DNA of 30,676 bases, taken from positions 109,096 to 139,771 of the forward strand of contig NW_019775995.1 in the NCBI RefSeq assembly GCF_001039355.2, read 5' to 3'. This document shows positions 1 through 10,200 of the stretch, piece after piece. The translations under genes and the position numbers were made by a program. Position 1 is the first letter of the stretch. Each line of letters starts with the position of its first letter. The notes under the pieces were generated by a model that searched no databases, was not told where the DNA came from, and saw nothing but the letters and a program-made list of their open reading frames with translations. The DNA comes from Lingula anatina (Eukaryota; Brachiopoda; Lingulata; Lingulida; Lingulidae).

Positions 1-843
1 AGTTATTTCATTTTATAAATTAATTGTTGGGTTTGCAATGATGTAGATACCATGCTGTTGGAACAAAGGAATGCATGTATTGGGTCACAGTTCTAACATA
101 ACACAGTAGGAAAATAATTTCATTGTATGGCGCCAGTGGCAAATGCAATTTAGGCTCAATACATACCTCTTAGCTACAAGCAAGAAATTGAACAAATGCC
201 ATGGATGGCTTATAAATAATATGATATACAAATATGAGATTGAAATAATTTGTATGTCAAATTGTGTTCAACAGTGTTAGTCATGAGTCTACACTCCTGA
301 CATTTTCAGCTTTATTTTCAAAAATTGTTTTTCCCTTTTTTTACAGTTACAGATACATTGATTTTTTTTTTCAGTTATGCAATGCAGGAGAAGTTTTAAA
401 AGTTCAACATTTTAGGAATTATTTGCCATTATTTTTTTAATGGCCTGCATTAATGGCCTAAAAAGAAAACATTATCAATAATGACAGACAGTTCCCATCC
501 AGCCCATACCCTTTTTAAATTTTTACCTAGCAATTCGAGACTCTTAGCTTTTAAGGGTAGTAAGTGATTTTTAAATAGCTTTTATCCTTCGGCAGTAACT
601 ATTTTTAACTCTAACATGTAATTTTAATTTTCATTTTTTATATTTCAATGGCGCTACTACAGGGCAAAAGATTCCCGATTTTATACATTTGTATTTTATT
701 GGCTTAATAAATTATTATTATTATTATTGATCATCTTATGTAGCATTTTGATAGGTCATCAAAAATATGCATTAAGGTCAAAATATTTTCTTTTATTAAC
801 AAAAACTCATAGAAAAGACTATAATTGTCTCTGTATTAAAAAG
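1..843. other. AT-rich non-coding DNA
   Basis: No supported gene. It contains T-rich runs and an (ATT)n stretch near 712-729. Minus-strand AATAAA occurs at 792-797. Confidence 0.6.
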
Positions 844-849
844 ACTTAC

Positions 850-1129
850 GTAAATAATATTTACAGATTTGACATTCTTCATTTGGGTTTCTAAATTAAA
901 CAATACAAACTTAAACCATTCCTCAACTGCCTCTTTCACTTGACTTTGTACAAATGCATCCTTCTGTACACTATAGAATAATTCAACTGGCTTTTGCCAG
1001 TATATGTATTTCAACACTATAAAAAAGTTTATCCTGAAAAGGTCACTGTGTCTTACCAAAGATAATATCAGTGCCAATTTGAACAGCTTTCATAGCGAGA
1101 TCCCTTTTCATTCTGCCATACTTTTTCAT
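850..1129 (-). CDS. Weak candidate two-exon coding segment, unrecognised
   Basis: On the minus strand an ATG at 1129 opens MKKYGRMKRDLAMKAVQIGTDIIF, ending in phase 1 at a GTAAGA donor (1056-1051). A second block from 1016 to 850 follows a TTTTTTATAG acceptor, reads in the matching phase (KYIYWQKPVELFYSVQKDAF, then VKEAVEEWFKF), and ends at a perfect GTAAGT donor (849-844). The amphipathic composition looks protein-like. The implied intron is only 40 nt, which is short for an animal, and I see no convincing next exon in 1-843. I do not recognise the protein. It could be a decayed gene or chance. Confidence 0.25.
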
Positions 1130-1176
1130 TTTACAGAATTACCATAACAATTAACAAATATAAAAAAGTTCCTTTC

Positions 1177-1182
1177 TTTAAT
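1177..1182 (-). terminator. Candidate MESD poly(A) signal ATTAAA
   Basis: The plus-strand bases tttaat read ATTAAA on the minus strand, about 180 nt past the MESD stop. This common variant signal is the first I see downstream. A canonical AATAAA (tttatt at 792-797) lies further on and is an alternative. Confidence 0.4.
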
Positions 1183-1216
1183 ATACTCTAATATACCCAA
1201 CAAATAACAATATTGC

Positions 1217-1387
1217 TAGAAACACTACCCAGAAATTTTGCTCATTTTACCTGTCAACAAGTATACTGCCAGAATTCATCATAATTCATCTTTCCCTTTG
1301 GGTAGAAACACTACCCAGAAATTTTGCTCATTTTACTTGTCAACAAGTATACTGCCAGAATTCATCATAATTCATCTTTCCCTTTGG
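1217..1387. repeat. 86 bp tandem duplication over the MESD stop codon
   Basis: Two copies, 1217-1301 and 1303-1387, have a period of 86 bp and one mismatch by eye (C at 1251, T at 1337). The upstream copy in transcript order (1303-1387) holds the last MESD codons and the stop. The second copy lies in the 3' UTR and repeats the same KGKDEL-stop sequence (its TGA is at 1279-1281). The near identity suggests a recent duplication. Confidence 0.93.
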
Positions 1388-1520
1388 TGTCTTTGTCTTT
1401 ACTTTTGTTTTTCTTCTTATCCTTCATGTCATTTTTGCCCTTATTTTTGATTTTCTTCACCTTGTTTACATCATCTGTTTTCTTCTGGTCATCTTTCACA
1501 GTGTTTCCTCCCACACTGTC
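1365..1520 (-). CDS. MESD: MESD exon 5: lysine-rich tail with KDEL retrieval signal
   Basis: The acceptor is TTTGTAG (ct at 1521-1522 on the plus strand), preceded by a run of T on the minus strand. The exon encodes residues 190-240, almost all Lys, Asp and Asn, and closes with GKDEL then TGA. Vertebrate MESD ends in the related REDL. The exon's last 23 bases are part of an 86 bp tandem duplication (see 1217-1387). Confidence 0.93.
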   Translation of the reverse strand, partial: DSVGGNTVKDDQKKTDDVNKVKKIKNKGKNDMKDKKKNKSKDKDTKGKDEL

Positions 1521-3980
1521 CTACAAAAAAAAAAAAATATCGAAATCATGTCACAGACATACTCTATATAAAATCTTAACCCGCAGTCATTCAAATGAGT
1601 GATTATAGGAAGTCTTTCACTTAAAATCAACAAGAGCTACACTCTCCCCTCATTCATCACATCAAATGAATAAATAATCTGTATTTCCGCCCCCTTCTTG
1701 TTAATCATATTACTTAAAATGTGTAATTAGAGTTGAAATTGTGGATTTCTGACTTGAAATATCAGTGTAAACTAAGTGAGCTGTAGGCCTACTTTACACT
1801 AAAATATTGCAGGCATCGATATAGAGGCCTATATATCGTAACCATGCTGTTAAAATACATATCTAAAGATGTTATATGTGACTGTTAGGGATATACACTC
1901 ATTTGGTTTTAGGGGCATTTTTTGGCGAAATGGAATCACTTTCTCTTGGCATGTATGTCAACTAGTACACTGCTATCCTCTTGCAATACATACCTTGAAC
2001 ACCTATTGCTAATATTAGAGGTGTCCTGGCACACATCACTCAGATGTCAGTGTATTACCTCAAACATAACTATATCTATAATTTGATTAATTAAATAATA
2101 ATAATGAGAACTGAGTTGCCTTAACAGAGGTCTGTATTCTCTCAAGTGCTTTCTAGTCTCCCTAGTGAAATGTGTAGTAAACATCTTGCTGTTACACAAA
2201 ACTGCCTGTACAGAATACTTTCAGTTGATGTTCCACAATGTAACTGGTAAGACTGATTACATCAGCATGGTTATCTCTCATTAAATTAAACCTAGATGTA
2301 TTTTACAAGCAGTCCTGTATGTGTGATGAACATTACTGTGCCCAGAGTTTCATCCAACATACTGCTGGGCAGCCATCTTCGTCAATTGATTTCTCAGCAA
2401 CATTCATTTGGTTATCCTGTGTATAACTTGCAATACAAAGAGGAATTTATAGCCAGTAACATTAAGAAAGACCATTATCATTGCAAGTTTGATTTCACTT
2501 TTCTACTTCAATTTCAATGGGACCTTCTGGAAATGGCTCGTATTGTTTTACCCACCTGAGTGGCACCTTTCCCTGGGTAGTTCTTGCCCTCTATGGTGAC
2601 CTCCTCACACCTGTCCTGTGAGACCAGAAAATTCTTCACATCAATGGACATAGCACCATCCTTTAACATAAACAGCACCCTGTTACTTCCTACTACATAC
2701 CTGCAACCAGAATGATCTTGCCTTACATATTATCTCAAACAGACACAGGTATAAAATGTTGCAAGCTTAAAGTCCTAGGGAAACTTACTGATGCCCTGTT
2801 GTTTATAAATCTAAGGGGGTCAATTTGAGATAATATATGTGACCTGATTCTATAAGATGAGGACACAGGTCTTGGTAGTTTATGAGGGGATGCGGTAATG
2901 GTGCCCTGTATCTACCTACATACAGCAGAGCTGGCAGATGAGAGATGATGTTACCTCTGAGTTTCTAAATGAGCATTGAACAGACTGGACTGCCACAGCC
3001 CAGTTATCTGCTCTGTTTCTTTCTCTGTGGGGTTGCCTGCAAGACAGAAAAACAGAAAAAAAAGTCATCACCATCATGCACCTTTCATCATATTGGCTTC
3101 TCACATAACAACTTCCATTATCTCTTGAAGGCCTATTGTTTGAAAAATAATACCAAGGTTTGACAGGAACAGACATTCCAAACTCAATCCAAAATGTAGG
3201 CCAATGTACCTGAGACTGTTGCAAACATCATGAGTGTTCTCCCCTTCTTAGTCATTCTCAGCAATCCATCTGGGTCATCTGCGTCCAGCTTGCCCATATC
3301 CACTTGTGGAGGTGGGCGCTTGTACTCTGGCAGCTCATCCTCTTCTAGAGGCTCATCGTCCTCCTAGAAGATTAGGAGAAAATTTTTAATCTTGTTTAAA
3401 CATGCATTCAGTGATCAAAATCAATCAAAGGTAAATGTACAAGGAAAGGAGAAATATTTTTGCAGCTTGAGACTGGAGGTCAAATGCATGGATATCCAAT
3501 TCTGTCATAACTCAGGAGCTGCAAAGACATTTTTCCTGTACAGATCTCAAGTCCCATGTGCAGACCATGCACAGTAAAAGTCAACTTTAATAGTAAATAT
3601 TTATGGTAATTTTTACGGGTGTCTTTAAGGGCGTCACTAAGTACCGAAATGTCACGAAATACCACAAAATACACGCAATACCAACGAACTGCCTACTAAA
3701 GATTATTTTAAATAACAAAATGCCCTTCACTGGATTCTTCACCGAAAAAATAAACGATTATTTGATGGCTAGCGTGTCGCGGATTAATTATTACCTCCCA
3801 CTGGTCGTAAAGCCTTTCCAAGTCCGCCTCCGTGTAGTCTCTTATGTCTTTCTTTTTCCATTTTTCGTCTTTTGTGCCTTTTTTACTTTCCCCAGATTCG
3901 TTGTTGGCTAAGCATAAGCAGCAATACCAATAGATCAAAACAATGATTATTTGGACATGCCTTTTCCTCAACGACTTCAT
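1365..3980 (-). CDS. MESD: MESD, LRP receptor chaperone of the ER (complete, 5 exons)
   Basis: Minus-strand coding exons are 3980-3795, 3363-3210, 3036-2955, 2700-2556 and 1520-1365 (stop TGA at 1365-1367), 723 nt and 240 aa; all introns are GT..AG. MESD folds the beta-propeller/EGF modules of LDL-receptor-related proteins (such as LRP5/6, Wnt co-receptors) in the ER. Residues 1-26 form a signal peptide (basic start, then IIIVLIYWYCCLCLA). The conserved core follows: KKDIRDYTEADLERLYDQWE (43-62), LPEYKRPPP, KKGRTLMMFATVSGNPTEKE, and FLVSQDRCEEVTIEGKNYPGKG in exon 4. The tail from about residue 190 is lysine-rich and ends in KDEL, the ER retrieval signal. The start at 3980 is chosen because an upstream in-frame ATG at 4049 would bury the signal peptide. 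Length is close to the vertebrate protein. Identification is from recalled family sequence, not a search. Confidence 0.95.
1521..2555 (-). other. MESD: MESD intron 4
   Basis: This GT..AG intron lies between codon 189 and codon 190, in phase 0, with donor GTGGGT at 2555-2550. I see no coding exon or clear mobile element; short open frames here are not supported. Confidence 0.8.
2556..3363 (-). CDS. MESD: MESD exons 2-4: conserved chaperone core
   Basis: Exon 2 (3363-3210) encodes EDDEPLEEDELPEYKRPPP and on to FATVSG. Exon 3 (3036-2955) encodes NPTEKETEQITGLWQSSLFN up to TQR. Exon 4 (2700-2556) runs from YVVGSNRVLFMLKDG to YPGKGATQ. Each stretch lines up with the folded MESD core known from vertebrates, including the DRC and YPGKG signatures. 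The introns between them (3037-3209 and 2701-2954) are short. Confidence 0.94.
3364..3794 (-). other. MESD: MESD intron 1
   Basis: A phase 0 intron between WE (residues 61-62) and EDDE, with donor GTAATA and acceptor TTCTAG. No internal feature recognised. Confidence 0.85.
3795..3980 (-). CDS. MESD: MESD exon 1: signal peptide and start of core
   Basis: It encodes residues 1-62. The hydrophobic stretch at residues 11-25 after a basic N terminus is a classical signal peptide; cleavage is plausible after Ala26. The charged linker (ESKKGTKDEKWKKK) and the DIRDYTEADLERLYDQWE helix follow. Confidence 0.94.
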
Positions 3981-5103
3981 GGTAAATGAAAAGTTATATG
4001 ATATTTGTATATAAGTTTCGCTCGTTTTATCCCCCCCCCATACACACAAAGTAAACTACAGTTAAATAAAATACCAAGCGTTTGTTTTTATCTTTTTTCA
4101 TATTTATAATTGAAATTTTAAATTATAAAAGTCAACACTAATATCCACACTTTAAATAGAAACTGCATCACATGATCTACTGAGACAGTTTTGACCGAAC
4201 TTCCTGAAAACGAAAGGTAAATCCACTTTCCGCATTTTGTTTAGGCAACCCTACAGGATCCTATTACGGATACAGTAGCTTCATACATCAAGATGGTATT
4301 CACTATTTAAAGCTTTGATACTTGTGTCAACTGCAAAGATGTAATGCTTTATCAAAGACAATTAACCGAAATATACAGAATAGCCATTGCCTCAATTTTC
4401 GGCCTTAAACGTTTAAGTGCTTGTGACAGTGTGTAGCTTCACTTACCAAAGGCGCGTAAGTGCTATCAGTAACACTACTGCAAAGAGAAAAACGTTATCA
4501 AACTGGTTCGTGAATTTGGGGTGCAGTATCCAAAAAGCAAGTTATTTTGATGTTTAAAATAGCATTAAGGTGTACATGTAATGTCGATCATGTGGATTGA
4601 AACCCATGACAAAATGTTTTTTGGGGGGAATGACATGCTTAAAAGTGTAACAAACAAGGATACTCAGATTCTGATAGCCCTGAGAGTTTGTAACACAAGG
4701 TGTAGCATGTAAGGCCTAAAATGAGGTGATAATCGCCCTGTAAAATAAGCTCCAAATACTGAATTTTTTTCAGTTATAAAAAGTTTAATCTTAACCATAG
4801 ACAAGTGGGACAATTAGGCACTGCCTTGTACATAAATCTACGTTTGAAAATAGCTCTTTATCCCAACATGCTTCCACAGCACAAACATCTGTCAAGATCA
4901 TTACCAGTTAACTTTCAAAAATCACTGAGCTTGGGCACTGACTCTCCAGTAGCACCTCCCACATCACGCAGGTTATGCTCCCTTTTAAAATGTGGAGATA
5001 AGTACACTTTTTCAGATACAGGGTCCTATATTTTTGGATTTTAATTTCAGATTAACAGATACCAATATGTGATCCCTAACCCGTAACCAAATAGTAGACC
5101 AAG
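3981..5103. promoter_or_regulatory. Head-to-head intergenic region, MESD and USP8 promoters inferred
   Basis: The MESD start codon (3980, minus) and the USP8 start codon (5104, plus) face away from each other across 1.1 kb, so both transcription starts should lie here. No TATA box or CpG-rich block is obvious. A run of C occurs near 4031-4038. A GTAAGT at 4455-4460 could be the donor of a non-coding USP8 first exon, spliced to the acceptor ending at 5050. Confidence 0.5.
5051..5103 (+). other. USP8: USP8 5' UTR after a likely upstream splice
   Basis: TTTTAATTTCAG ends at 5050 and looks like a 3' splice site, 53 nt before the start codon. This suggests that a non-coding first exon lies upstream, perhaps ending at 4454 before GTAAGT. 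RNA evidence is needed. Confidence 0.45.
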
Positions 5104-7233
5104 ATGCCGTCATATTCTTCAAAGAAGCCTCTTCATGTGGCTAAGAATATGGCTGAGTTAAACAAGCTGGCAGAGGTTAAACAAAAATTTACCAGTGCGA
5201 GGATGTAAGTTTTTTATCACAGATAACTTATGTGCTCTTAAAGTATTTATGATAAGCTGTATGTATTGCTTTGAATGCTGGAGCACCTTTGTTGACTATA
5301 CATGGTGCAACAATTACGGTAATTACTTTATCTTTTCAATGGGCAAGACTTATCAAACTTTTAGATACATAATTTTATAATCATAAAATTTTATTTCTTT
5401 ATAGCATTTGTGGTGCTTTTACTGCACAGAATAGAACTGTAGAGTATCCCGCTTTTAAGTTTTGTTGCTGACGCTCAGTAGGATTGATTTAATTTTGCTT
5501 GAAAAAAATATATATCTGTAAAATTTACAATTTTCCCTCCATTGCAAAGATTGAGTAATTACCATAGACATACACGTCTAATAATTCTTTAATATGTCCA
5601 ATGCTTGGTATGAAGAAGTGCTTTCAGTCTTTTTATAAAAGTGTTGGTACTGCTTTAAGTCATCTAATATAGAATTTCTGGCACACTATGGATTATATGC
5701 TTTGTGGAGTCCATATATATACAATAGTTTATTATTTATATCCCATAAAAGTCTCCTTTTACTAACAAAATTTTAAGTTAAAGTATGATCATAACATGTT
5801 GATGCATATAAAATGATTCTTTTCACCATGATTTGAACTTAGCAAATTAGCAGAGATACACCCATAGTTACCATTGAACTTGAATAGGAAATCATATATT
5901 GGGCATCTTAATGTGACCTTGAATTTTGAATTAGTTTAATCTCATTAAAATTTGTTATTGAGATGCAAAGCATCATGCATAAAAATTGACAAAATAAACT
6001 ATTTTGTGCGTAATTGTTTGCTTTTATGTCTGAACTTTTATAGCTTTGCTGCTTTTATTTTTTCATTTTTCATATTTTCAATGTATGATTTTGAACTCCC
6101 GTAGGTCTGAAGCCATATATAATATACCAGTTACTTATTCTGAATATCCATGCCAACTATAGTACACACATAACTAAAAATTTGGTAGTGGTTATGCTGT
6201 TAAGCATTATGTATGTTATTTTGAATCAAAACTGATAGAAAACTCAAATATTTTCAGAGCTGTGAAGTCAGCTGAAAAGATCTTCAATCATGCAGAGCAA
6301 GCTAAGCTGGATGGAGATGAGGAGAGAGGATATGTAATGTATATGAGATACTTCAACATCATAACCATTGCGAAAAAGTTGCCAGACTATAAAAAGAATG
6401 AGGTTAGTTATCTACACACTCCAATTGGTGTTTTGTATTAAATGTGACTGTAAAAAATACTGAACTATTTATTTACATTAATCTTGTATAAGTTTTTCTT
6501 ATCACAATTGTATGGTTTGTTTTTATTGTTGTTAAAATTGCACATTTAGTTCTTTGTCTAGAATGATTAAGATTCATTTACTTGAATGATTTATATTTTT
6601 AGCTTACCTAACCTTAAGCCGTGGATTTTTGTCTGTCCGTTTGTTAACACTAATATCTTGGAATCCCTACCATAACTTTTTTCTCTAATTTTATATAAAT
6701 GTACTGCTGCCTCACATTTCCAGATTGTTTTTTTAATTTCCGAGAAAATTGTTTTGTCTCCTTAGCAGCCATTCTTGTGTAAAAATTGGCCATTTTGAGT
6801 TATTATAAATGGCAAGCTTCTTACATTCCCCAACTCAGATCTTAGGGACAATGATTTCACTTTAATAAAAGTGTATTTGACCAGTCATTTAGAATTAAAG
6901 CATTAGATTAAAAAGGAATAAAACATCAAATCCAAGTGTAACATGGGTTTGAGCAGGAATAGGAGAACATTTCTTTTTTCTCCAGGCAATTTCATTTAGG
7001 CAGGTAAATCCCGTACAAAGTACCTTTATTATTGCAAACACGCTATACAAATTTCTTCTTCAGTACCTTTATACATGTCTGGTAACTTACAGGACTATAT
7101 GTTTTAATCATTTTAATATCTCCAACTTTTTGGATATTTTTTTGCAGGAATTTTTCAGTAAGATGATTGGAGGAAAAAATCAGCTGAAGGCAATTGAAGA
7201 AGCTGAAGCCCTGTCATCTAGTCTCAAAGACAG
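5104..7233 (+). CDS. USP8: USP8 exons 1-3: N-terminal MIT-like dimerisation region
   Basis: The exons encode residues 1-111 (5104-5204, 6258-6402, 7148-7233). The start ATG at 5104 opens [20 protein letters not shown]. Exon 2 reads [20 protein letters not shown] and then [20 protein letters not shown], matching the helices of the USP8 N-terminal domain (human SALKIFKTAEE, RAYVLYMKYVTVYN). In the family this region dimerises and binds ESCRT-III CHMP proteins. Exon 3 closes the domain with [19 protein letters not shown]. Donors are GTAAGT, GTTAGT and GTTTGA. Confidence 0.93.
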
Positions 7234-10200
7234 GTTTGAAGATTTACTTACCTTCTCTGCCTGGTTGTTTCTGTGTTTTTGTGAGTGAAAGTGTATATTT
7301 ATGTAAGAAGGTAAATACATTATCTTTATGACAGATGATAATTATCCAATGAGGTATGAGCTGAATATAATTTGGGGAAATGACTATACTTATTTTTATG
7401 TACAGACACAGATGTGTCTGTACATATTGCCATCACCTGCGTCTGTCGTCGCCGATGGCGATGGCGATGGCGATGCCGATGCCGTGCACTTTCCTTGTAA
7501 ACACGATAAGTGGAGGGCAGTTTTACTTTTTGGCTTTATATTTACAGAGCTGGTGAATATTCATAAAACGCAGGTCAAGTTCGAAAATCAGCATGATCGG
7601 GCCATTATTGTAGAAGTTATGCTGTTTTTTCACTTTTCAGCATATTTTTCACATTTCCTCAGATTCAATGCATTCTTAGGCATGTTAAAAGTCTCATTAT
7701 TAAACTAATAAGATACGTCAAAGTTTTTGTTTGACATTTCCTGCATCTTTACAACATTGTTAGTTGATTTTGTANTTCGGCTTGTTACATGTTTTACTTA
7801 CATTGGTATTACCTGTTGAGCATAATTAAAATTTGATGTTGAATTTGCAGTTTAACATAATGTACTTTTGCATCAGAATTGACAGTAGCCTATTTTGTGC
7901 ATAGTTATTTCCTGCTTTTTGTCTGTACATTTGACAGCTTTGCTGCCTTGTTGTGTCTTACATTTTAGATATGAACTCCTTGAGGCTGAACATGTCAAAG
8001 CAAGGTTAGATGAAAGGGATAAGAAAAAAGAACAAGAACTTGAAAGGAAACAGAAAGAGGAAAAAGAAATGGTCAAACAGTTAGAAGAACAGGAAATGGC
8101 CAAGGAAAAGATTAATGAAAATAATGAAGCCCCTGAAAAAGAGAATCAGTTTGCTTCTGGTATGCAAGATATAAATAAAACAGATTATTCTACGGCTGGC
8201 ATTTCAAACAATAGGATAAATGCAACTGTATTTTGCTTACACTCTCACCTGTTTAATATGTTTCAGTGCATTTATCTTGCTGTTTGAAGCACCAGCCATG
8301 GGATCAGTCAGTTACATAATGATAAATTCATAAAACTTACAAATTAAAGCATAACTTATGTGATGCCATCATGATTAATTTTCAAGTAGAAATACAAAGA
8401 AATTAAGAAAAATTGTTCATTGTAATATGAAGTTTCTGATTTTCCTCTCTGGTTATCAGATATAAATTTGATAATAGCCCATTGTTCAGTTCAGACATTT
8501 TCATTTTAAAAGACATCTTCCCTTAGCTTGCAGTAAAATGAATAATTTGTGAAGTATTTGCAAACAAGTAAGTTGGGGCAAAAATACTAAGATAATCTCA
8601 CTTTTCACAGGTACCTGTGCAAATTGGGCCCAACAGAAGTTTCTAGGTCAGCAGTATTGGTCCCTGTGGGGTTAAAATAAAAACTAGTTAAATTGACAAT
8701 AATTGTCCTGAGTTCCTATTGTGGCATTTTTCAGGTGTGAATTAATACCCATGGGTCTGAAGCTCAATGTTGGTTACATTTTCTGTATGACCAAAGTAAC
8801 AGTTGTACACCATTATGAATTCATGTTGATAATGCTTTTAAGAATCATATATCAGTATAGATGAAAATGTGTGCTTTTATTGTTAAATTGGCTGTTCATC
8901 ATTGTAATATTACCACTTCAGAATCTATCAGTTTTGTCATTTATTTCTGTCCATTTGACAACTTTGCTGCCTTGATGACATAATAGGCCTAAAAAGCCCA
9001 TGTTTTTATATTTCCAGTCTAGCTCACTGTACACATTGTATGTTTTTATAAGAGTTTAAGGTTGGTAGATTGATTCTATATATTAGGTTATCATTATTGT
9101 TAGTCTCTCAGCTGTTAATTCATTTCTTCAGGTGCTGTGAGCTGTAGGAAGCTGTATGAGATGCTGCAGACTCCAGATTGCTCAGTTCTCATACTAGATA
9201 TCAGAGCTGCTGCAGACTATGAGAACTCCCATGTTAGAGACCCTTCATGTATTAATGTACCAGCTGATATCTTACCAGGGGGGTAAGCTGAAATAATTTC
9301 ACAGGTCTTTTGGTTTTAATTCTATGATAGTTGGAATTTTTATAATCTCATGTGCCAGTGTGATGTATAGATATAATGCTTGTTATGTGAAAATAAGACA
9401 CATCTGTTTATTCTGTTTCTTTCTTCACAGTTATGTCAGAATTTTAAATGTTGTTTTGAATTTGCTAACACTGTTTGTCATCATTTTATCTTTTTCCTCT
9501 GTAGTTGCACTGTGGCTATGATAGAGAAGAATCTCCCAACAGAGGCACTGCCCATGTGGAAAAAGAGGGGACATGTGGGGTACATTGTCCTGCTGGACTG
9601 GCAGAGTTCTTTGGCTGATCTTGTCACCAACAGTCCCCTGAATAATCTCAAAGATGCCATTTATAAGGTTAGGGAATGCACGCACGCACACACACACACA
9701 AGGCTTGTAATTAGATTGGTTAAAAATACCCTGGTAGTTCCAAATGGTTTGTTCTCTTGGAGTATACAAACATATCCAGCTGTGTCATTTGATAGATATA
9801 GAGCTGCATCATATGGTTGATGGTTGCCGCATTTTGGCATCAGCCCAATGACACAACCTCATGAGACACGTCTCACTGCAGATTCATGTACATGTACACT
9901 TGTGTTGCATAGCAAAATGGGATTATCTTCAATAATCGACTTTCGATGAGGTCAGCAAAACTACTAATTGACCAAGAGCAAATATCACTAATAGTTTTAT
10001 TATGTTATTTGAAACATATTAATGTCTCCCAAGATAATATCACCAGTCAGCCAATATCTACTGAGTGGTGACTACTGAGGTTTTTTATGTAACAAAAAAT
10101 GTGCATTTTCAGTGGGACCAGTTGGTGATAGTCCAGCACGAACCTCTAGTACTAGATGGTGGCTATGAAGACTGGTTGTTGTATTACCCTACTCTCACCA

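Noticed and set aside
1238-1602. Plus-strand open frames rich in Phe and Leu
   Set aside because: They are the complement of the lysine-rich MESD exon 5 and its duplication.
7328-7708. Open frame with an Asp-Gly/Ala-Asp repeat
   Set aside because: It lies in an intron and its repeat comes from the GATGGC hexamers of the dispersed element; no family resemblance.
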